From Rikenellaceae bacterium (GTDB lineage Bacteria > Bacteroidota > Bacteroidia > Bacteroidales > UBA932): 20,460 nucleotides of DNA. Under the pieces are notes generated by a model that worked only from the letters and a program-made list of their open reading frames with translations, ran no database searches and had not been told where the DNA came from. Location: positions 1 to 20,460 of the forward strand of contig CAAGNP010000033.1 in assembly GCA_900771335.1 (NCBI GenBank), read 5' to 3'. The translations under genes were made by a program, and so were the position numbers. Shown here in pieces: positions 15,356 to 20,460 of the stretch (its first letter is position 1; each line of letters starts with the position of its first letter).

Positions 15356-17411
15356 AGTACTCCCAAATAAATACCATTGCAAGCGTATCAAGTTCGCAAT
15401 AAGTAAGAAGGGCCTTTTCTAGTGCTTCAGACATTGTTCCATCGGAGAACTGCATCTTTGCATATGCTGCAAGAGCTGCTCCTCCATTTGCAACAGATTC
15501 TGTATCCTTAAGCTCCAGTTCATTCAGATCCGCATCAATTCCAAGATAGGAAGCAATAGGAGGCAGCAACTTATAAGGATTCTTCACCTTGCCATCCTCT
15601 CCATAGTCAATCCACACCTTTGGCTCCAATAGGTTCTGACTAAACATATCAGGAGTTCCATAGATTGGCTGAGAATATTTGCCCTTAATGAAATCAGATG
15701 AATTCAGCACAGCTGGAAGCACTACCTTTATTGAATAACTTCCTCCCATAATTGGATGGAAGTAGTATTTCAATACTACATCTGCAAGATCCACCATGTC
15801 CCTTTCTCCAGCATGTTTTACCTTATCTTTCTCATAATGAGTTATGGAATCGATGAAATCCTGCAGTTCCTTCTTGTCCGGTTCATTGCGTGCATCAAGC
15901 TGTCTATGAATCTCACGTAGGATTGTATTCTCATGGTTAGAATAACGGAAAATAGTTCCGTTATCTTTATCAAGTTCAGCCTTAAGTGCCCTTATGAAAT
16001 CAAAGTTAGGGAAATGACCAGGCTTGGTGTTTATGAATTGTCCGGCATGAGTTACCTTATAAGTGCCATCTTCATTCAAATCCACTCTGTGATGAGAATA
16101 CTGAAAGGCAATTTGTTCATACGGATGCATTCCATCATAGAATGGCAGGGCCACAGCGCTGGTTTCAAAATCAATGAAATGGAGCGGGAACTCCCACTTA
16201 TTCATCTCTGTTTTAATTCCTGCTACATCCAAATAAACATCACCTTTCATGTTAGAACTGTACCCACTAAGAATCTCATTATTTCCAGTAGCAACACTTA
16301 TATGCAACCATTTTCTTTCATAATGATCCAGTCCATTGTGCTTTTTATCGCTATGTCGTTTTAAATCATCATCTGTAAGATCTTCCATAAAGTACTTTTT
16401 ATCCTTTATGTAGTCATCCCTTTTTGTCCCAATATATTGGCCTGATATATCCTTTATCAGTGGTTTTGATGTAGCAGATGGGTCGAAACCAGCCTTTTCT
16501 CTCCAACACTCACAATAACCGTCATCAATTTTAGATTTGTCATCTGATTTTTTATGGAAAGGGCAACTGAAACACTTTGAGCCAATGATACAATCTGTCT
16601 TAATGTGATTACAGTAATCATAGGTCATTTTTCCAACATGATTCTTGAAGCATCCTCCCAAAATGAACTCAACATTCTGCTGCTCCTCATACTCACCAGA
16701 TATAATTTTGTCACAGATTTCATCCACATCAAATGCCTTTACAACCCGGTCTGCAACAGGGATAGATTTAATAATATCTATAGCATCTGGCGCAATTTCC
16801 ACCGTAGATCTTTTTCCGGGTGTACTTTTTATCTTGAAAAGCTGGTTTAAGCCGTTTATAGTAGCAGAGTGGGATTTATCAGCCAGCATCAGGAAAGCAT
16901 TTACTTTGAAGGTCTTGTCGGGAAACATCTCCTTCAATGCCTGAACAATGACATACTTTTGGAATGCCACATCATATAGATAAGGGCGAATCTTTCCATC
17001 CGTAGCTCTACCTTTCTTTGCAACGAATGAATCCTTGAGAGGATTCCATGATTTTGCCTTTACCTCAATCAGATTTATGATATCTCCCTTCTTCTCGATG
17101 ATATCTGCCCTAACGAACATATTATCCTTTAGGAAAGCAGCTTCAGCAATGTTTACATTATCTTGAGATAGCAACTCTTTTGTCTGCCTGATAGCATCAG
17201 CAGCCTCCAGTGTCTTCACCGTATTCTCAGGACCAATTCCATAACAAAGTTTGGCAAACTCACCAACCTGGAAACCACCCTCAGCGAGCGACTTCAAGAA
17301 TTCATCATCAGCATCCTGATTCGCATAAACATCTTTATTATATGAATAATACAATCTCCTTGGACACTCCAGGGACATTGCAAAGGCTGATTTTGTGAAG
17401 TATTTAGGCAT
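15327..17411 (-). CDS. Cas4-like nuclease fused to a DUF2779 exonuclease-like domain
   Basis: This is a 694-residue protein with two predicted nuclease parts. The N-terminal part resembles Cas4/AddB-type PD-(D/E)XK nucleases: the start TKSAFAMSLECPRRLYYSYN, then RADII (D103), IEVK (E116, K118), a first cysteine at 16 and a downstream cluster C280, C283, C300/C302 (KCFSCPFH ... GYCECW). These cysteines could hold an Fe-S cluster. The second part is DUF2779, with HFIDFETSAVALPFYDG (D414, E416) and the C-terminal YCELDTLAMVFIWEYF. This fits an RNase H-like, DnaQ-type exonuclease fold. The start overlaps the end of the upstream PD-(D/E)XK gene by 8 bases, so the two are translated from one mRNA. 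A role in DNA processing, possibly phage defence, is inferred from domains and island context. No assay-based function is known to me. Confidence 0.8.
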   Translation of the reverse strand: MPKYFTKSAFAMSLECPRRLYYSYNKDVYANQDADDEFLKSLAEGGFQVGEFAKLCYGIGPENTVKTLEAADAIRQTKELLSQDNVNIAEAAFLKDNMFVRADIIEKKGDIINLIEVKAKSWNPLKDSFVAKKGRATDGKIRPYLYDVAFQKYVIVQALKEMFPDKTFKVNAFLMLADKSHSATINGLNQLFKIKSTPGKRSTVEIAPDAIDIIKSIPVADRVVKAFDVDEICDKIISGEYEEQQNVEFILGGCFKNHVGKMTYDYCNHIKTDCIIGSKCFSCPFHKKSDDKSKIDDGYCECWREKAGFDPSATSKPLIKDISGQYIGTKRDDYIKDKKYFMEDLTDDDLKRHSDKKHNGLDHYERKWLHISVATGNNEILSGYSSNMKGDVYLDVAGIKTEMNKWEFPLHFIDFETSAVALPFYDGMHPYEQIAFQYSHHRVDLNEDGTYKVTHAGQFINTKPGHFPNFDFIRALKAELDKDNGTIFRYSNHENTILREIHRQLDARNEPDKKELQDFIDSITHYEKDKVKHAGERDMVDLADVVLKYYFHPIMGGSYSIKVVLPAVLNSSDFIKGKYSQPIYGTPDMFSQNLLEPKVWIDYGEDGKVKNPYKLLPPIASYLGIDADLNELELKDTESVANGGAALAAYAKMQFSDGTMSEALEKALLTYCELDTLAMVFIWEYFNDECRAEV

Positions 17412-18999
17412 TGTTTTCTGTTTTGGAACTTACTTTAGGACACTTTTGGATTCGTGTGAAGAATGTGTTCTTCATATCCTCATATAAGGAATCATTTTCA
17501 TAGTCATAACTATGTCGTTTCATGGCATCATGAAAAGCCGACCATAAGTTCTCATTTTTGTGAGTCTCATGATATTGCCTCATCAGTTTCACAACTTCCT
17601 CATTATTCCGACCTTTCTTAGATTTGCCAACCAATATACTATAGTACAGAGGAACATACCCTTTCCGTTCTTCCAAACTAGGCATATTATAATCGGGCGC
17701 AAGAATAAAGAAATAGGAATTAATATTCTCCTGCTTTGCACAATGCTCTATATACTGCTTATATCGATCTAGTTGATTTTTACCTTTGCTATCACCTTTT
17801 GTTCTATTGATATCAGACTTGATCTTATTCTCGATAACTATATATGCATTTTCTGTACGAATTAACAAATCAATCCTGCCACCAGACGAATTATCGTTAT
17901 TATCTACATCAGCTGCCTGATCCTCATTTTTATGTTTGTCAGACATAGTGGCATCCTTTTCTCTATCAATTGAGAGTATGGTTCCAATATTATCATCGGA
18001 GCACATCTTCTTAAATATTTCTTCCCACGCCTCTTTGTCTCTATTCATGAAAAACTTCAATGCATCAGAAAAACAATTTTCGTCTCTTTGAAGTTTGGGC
18101 ATAATATCAAACAAGGAAATTTCTGTGTGATGCTTCTCAAAGGACTTTAGACCTTCCTCGTACACTGTTTTTGATTTAGGCTCATCTTTTTTCCATAGAA
18201 GCTGTCTATCTACAGCGAAGCCTTCATCTAAAAGTTCTAGAAGTACATTCCAATCCGCCTCTCTCTTCTTCATTACATTCTCCACAACTTTTCCCTCAGC
18301 CCCTTCGTTTTTGACAGCTTCCTGATGGGTTTTCTTACGTTTATCCAACTTAAATTGTCCATTTTTGTTAGAAGTTGGGTAAATATATTGTTTTAAAGTT
18401 GCCTTACCAAACTGATAACCAGAAAGGTTCAGAATTATCTTATCAGTTTCCTTTTGAATTCCGCTTTCATTACCCTTAGTGTTTAGGAGTTCTTCTTCGT
18501 TGATATATTGAATATACACAGGTATTTGTGGACGATAAAATTCATCTGCAGAATAGGTTATATATATATTTTGTTGATCAGAACCTTCAAATAATTTAAT
18601 CAAGTTCTCACCTCCATATTTTATTTTATTTTCTGTAATATATTTTCTTTGTTTTGTAAATATGCTACCATCCTCTTCGTATCCTTGATATGTATCCCCA
18701 GCACCCTCAACTTGTTCTAAAACTTTTGCCCACCCAATCACTTGCACCTCACTCTTCCCTTTATTAACTCCAGCATACCTAACAAGCAACATATCTGAAA
18801 TCTGATCGTGATGAATTTTTGCATAATTTCCTTTGGCGTTCAAATATAAATAATGCTTACCATTATCAGCCTGGAACATATTGATTACCTCATGGCCTAG
18901 ATTGGAAGATAAGTAACTACCAGTATACATTCGATTGAGCACGATACCAGTCTTTTCAGATTGGCCTGTAGATGGAGGAGGAGTTGGGTTATGGTTCAT
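17404..18999 (-). CDS. PD-(D/E)XK nuclease family protein with an N-terminal sensor-like domain
   Basis: This is a 531-residue protein. The C-terminal part carries a PD-(D/E)XK core: GGRIDLLI (D377), YIVIENKIKS (E390, K392) and the helix QLDRYKQYI, in the style of the PDDEXK_4 family. The N-terminal 180 residues are beta-rich (GIVLNRMYTGSYLSSNLGHE, HYLYLNAKGNYAKIHHDQIS, LLVRYAGVNKGKSEVQVIGW) and look like a separate domain, possibly ligand- or nucleic-acid-sensing; I do not recognise it. A low-complexity Asp/Asn stretch (about 358-371) lies just before the nuclease core. It is the first gene of the two-gene operon with the DUF2779 protein (8-base overlap). A promoter lies about 90 bases upstream. 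The joint role is probably nucleic-acid restriction. Confidence 0.75.
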   Translation of the reverse strand: MNHNPTPPPSTGQSEKTGIVLNRMYTGSYLSSNLGHEVINMFQADNGKHYLYLNAKGNYAKIHHDQISDMLLVRYAGVNKGKSEVQVIGWAKVLEQVEGAGDTYQGYEEDGSIFTKQRKYITENKIKYGGENLIKLFEGSDQQNIYITYSADEFYRPQIPVYIQYINEEELLNTKGNESGIQKETDKIILNLSGYQFGKATLKQYIYPTSNKNGQFKLDKRKKTHQEAVKNEGAEGKVVENVMKKREADWNVLLELLDEGFAVDRQLLWKKDEPKSKTVYEEGLKSFEKHHTEISLFDIMPKLQRDENCFSDALKFFMNRDKEAWEEIFKKMCSDDNIGTILSIDREKDATMSDKHKNEDQAADVDNNDNSSGGRIDLLIRTENAYIVIENKIKSDINRTKGDSKGKNQLDRYKQYIEHCAKQENINSYFFILAPDYNMPSLEERKGYVPLYYSILVGKSKKGRNNEEVVKLMRQYHETHKNENLWSAFHDAMKRHSYDYENDSLYEDMKNTFFTRIQKCPKVSSKTENNA

Positions 19000-19072
19000 G
19001 TTATATCATTATAATTTTAAAGTGGTAAGGATTTGCCTAGAGTCTGTGCCGATCCTTATAAATCATGCTTTG

Positions 19073-19087
19073 CCTATTGTGAATAGG
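19073..19087. promoter_or_regulatory. Palindrome over the start of the nuclease operon, candidate operator
   Basis: CCTATT-GTG-AATAGG is a perfect 6-bp inverted repeat with a 3-base centre. It overlaps the predicted transcription start of the minus-strand operon (about 19086), the usual place for a repressor site. The identity of any repressor is unknown. Confidence 0.4.
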
Positions 19088-19092
19088 ATAAA

Positions 19093-19123
19093 CAAATATA
19101 TGAATTTTATAGCTTAGGGTAAA
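19093..19123 (-). promoter_or_regulatory. Promoter of the nuclease operon
   Basis: On the minus strand TATATTTG (19100 down to 19093) matches the -7 consensus TAnnTTTG. TTTA (19123 down to 19120) lies 19 bp upstream as a weak -33 element. The predicted leader is about 87 bases to the ATG at 18999. This is a motif match only. Confidence 0.5.
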
Positions 19124-19135
19124 GAGAGGTCTAAA

Positions 19136-19732
19136 CTAAATTATTATAGGAAATACATTAACTACAGGAGGATGGTTATGGTGCTCATAATAGTCCCCAC
19201 CATCTGGCACTGTAACATAGCAATCATCTGAATAGTCAGGATGAAAGCTCAGTGATTTATCCTTAAAACGTTCTTCTACAAAAGATGAGTCAACAGGAAG
19301 AGCATATATCGTTTCAATTGAAAAGTAATCACCCCAAAATACAGCAACTTTATCTCCAATAGCAAATCTGCACTCAGATTCCTCTCTTCCTGGAAAAATT
19401 TCCAAGTTGCCATTAAAATCCTCAAGTGCAGAGACCTTACTTTGAGAATTCAGTTTGCCGTCTGCTGTATATGATCTTATCTCTTGTCCTTGAGTATGAT
19501 AACAGTTTACTCCTAATGGAATTTCATATACAAAGAAGCAAGCTCGCTGCTCAGCAAGCTCTTTATCCTCCACCAACTCCGCTATTTTCGCCTCTGCTTC
19601 TACAAGAGTATGAAAGAAGATGTTTTCGTTAATAAATATATCGAACTGAGGATATCTTGGCTCATCAGCATCACTGACAAGGTATCCTGTCATTAGATAA
19701 ATGGTGTCTGGATATGGTTGATATTTATTCAT
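19136..19732 (-). CDS. Hypothetical 198-residue protein
   Basis: The protein starts MNKYQPYPDTIYLMTGYLVS and is not assigned to a family. It is acidic and beta-rich, with no signal peptide or membrane segment. One helical segment (TLVEAEAKIAELVEDKELAE) divides an N-terminal strand-rich part from a C-terminal part with an SH3-like look (CRFAIGDKVAVFWGDYFSIE, then YALPVDSSF). It ends in a His-rich tail (YYEHHNHPPVVNV) that could bind metal. It lies upstream of the nuclease operon on the same strand, but the operon appears to have its own promoter between them (136-base gap). Membership of the same system is possible, not shown. A broken rtcB lies just upstream. Confidence 0.6.
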   Translation of the reverse strand: MNKYQPYPDTIYLMTGYLVSDADEPRYPQFDIFINENIFFHTLVEAEAKIAELVEDKELAEQRACFFVYEIPLGVNCYHTQGQEIRSYTADGKLNSQSKVSALEDFNGNLEIFPGREESECRFAIGDKVAVFWGDYFSIETIYALPVDSSFVEERFKDKSLSFHPDYSDDCYVTVPDGGDYYEHHNHPPVVNVFPIII

Positions 19733-19782
19733 TTATTGCACTAGAAATTTTACTAAATGTGTTTGGAATTTTAAATGACATA

Positions 19783-20313
19783 TTACTCTGCTGCCTTAAA
19801 ATTGAATACTGGCTTTATTATGGTCTCTACCTGTACGGTCTGCCCTATATTTTAAGAATCTCCTCTTTTGGCTTGTACACTGTTAAGCCTTTTAGTGTCC
19901 TTAAGATCCCTATAGCACTTAAACTGCGTTATCAGCCCCTTTGCCTCCTTGTATTCCTCCAGGAATTTGTCGGGAAGAGGCTTGTAATTTCCATCCCTCA
20001 CATTTCTTCCCGACGGAATATTCTCATTTATAAAATTGTGCAGTTTATGGAAATCAATCTCCCTACGACATTCAAACGGCTGGACCATAATTCCACATCC
20101 TATATCAACCCCTACAATATTGGGAATTACCTTATCCTCCAGATCACCAATGAAACCTAGAACGCAGCCTGCTCCCGCGTGAACATCCGGCATTATTCTT
20201 ACTTTACAGCCCTTGAAGACATCAATTTCCATAAGCTGCTGAATCTGTTTCAGGACTCCTTCCTCTACTTTGTCTGTAAAGATCTTTACATCATAGTTTT
20301 CTAGCATTTGCAT
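19783..20313 (-). pseudogene. rtcB: rtcB RNA ligase pseudogene (internal deletion plus frameshift)
   Basis: The first 144 codons encode the N-terminus of an RtcB RNA ligase: MPDVHAGAGCVLGF (41-54) and GVDIGCGI (68-75). D70 and C73 are metal ligands equivalent to D75 and C78 of E. coli. After CYRDLKDTKRLN the family sequence stops, and the frame soon hits a stop at 19852. Downstream DNA still encodes the RtcB C-terminus in two frames: VYKPKEEIL, then after a one-base loss in an A-run, NIGQTVQVETIIKPVFNFKA to a stop at 19783-19785. Roughly 200 or more central residues are absent, with all catalytic histidines, including the guanylylated one. The product cannot be an active ligase. A truncated 153-residue protein (19852-20313) could still be made. 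Confidence 0.85.
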
Positions 20314-20460
20314 TTATTAAAAAACTAAATTCTTTAAAGCATAATTTAAACTTGAAATGTGTAACCTGTTTTAAATATAAAAAATCATTGAATACTTTAG
20401 AAATAACCCCAATAAAATATCTATAATTTGTATAGATACAGATATATGGTAGAGAGCCCT
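20314..20460. other. AT-rich region upstream of the rtcB remnant
   Basis: No gene is seen. On the minus strand TATATTTA (20379 down to 20372) is a weak match to the Bacteroidota -7 element and could be the old rtcB promoter. No -33 element was found. The right edge carries no adapter sequence. Confidence 0.4.

Noticed and set aside
11900..20460. CRISPR array or tRNA genes in the island
   Set aside because: No regularly spaced repeats and no cloverleaf sequence were seen; the Cas4-like domain is not accompanied by other cas genes.

Overview
The window looks like a metagenome-derived contig from a Bacteroidales bacterium. Its outer-membrane proteins are Bacteroidota types: SPII surface lipoproteins, a fimbrillin-like fold, a DUF4465 domain, and a BtuG/BtuB pair. 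Several start regions carry the Bacteroidota promoter signature (TTTG, about 21 bp, TAnnTTTG). The genus cannot be fixed by eye. Bases 1-21 are not biological: they match the end of the Illumina TruSeq read-2 adapter, so the left edge is a library artefact.

Left part (22-3999, minus strand) is a tight operon tldD > tldE > nhaC. It encodes the TldD/TldE metallopeptidase pair followed by an NhaC-type Na+/H+ antiporter cut off by the contig end. The genes touch (TGATG overlap, then one base between stop and start). Diverging from it at about 4058 is a cobalamin-controlled transcription unit on the plus strand (4033-11125). It has a Bacteroidota promoter, a cobalamin riboswitch, a structured leader, a 38-codon ORF, three lipoproteins (fimbrillin-like/DUF4465, PKD-like, BtuG-like beta-propeller) and a BtuB-like TonB-dependent transporter. 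The likely job is capture of corrinoids at the cell surface and import across the outer membrane. No btuF/btuC/btuD genes lie in the window. A convergent lipoprotein alpha/beta hydrolase (11142-11858) closes this part.

Right part (about 11900-20460) is visibly more AT-rich and looks like an accessory island built of intact and broken genes. In order it holds: a DUF4143-type AAA ATPase behind a promoter with a 12-bp tandem repeat; a strong terminator; an orphan XRE antitoxin-like regulator; a small minus-strand gene interrupted by an in-frame stop; a 5'-truncated BspA-like leucine-rich-repeat remnant; a 174-residue AAA-like protein without a P-loop lysine, followed by a 93-residue unknown; a two-gene minus-strand operon of a PD-(D/E)XK nuclease overlapping a Cas4-like/DUF2779 nuclease; an unknown 198-residue protein; and an rtcB pseudogene with an internal deletion and a frameshift.

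The two candidates for undescribed biology are the nuclease pair at 15327-18999 (a possible defence module) and the additional proteins under the cobalamin riboswitch: the 38-residue peptide and the fimbrillin-DUF4465 fusion.
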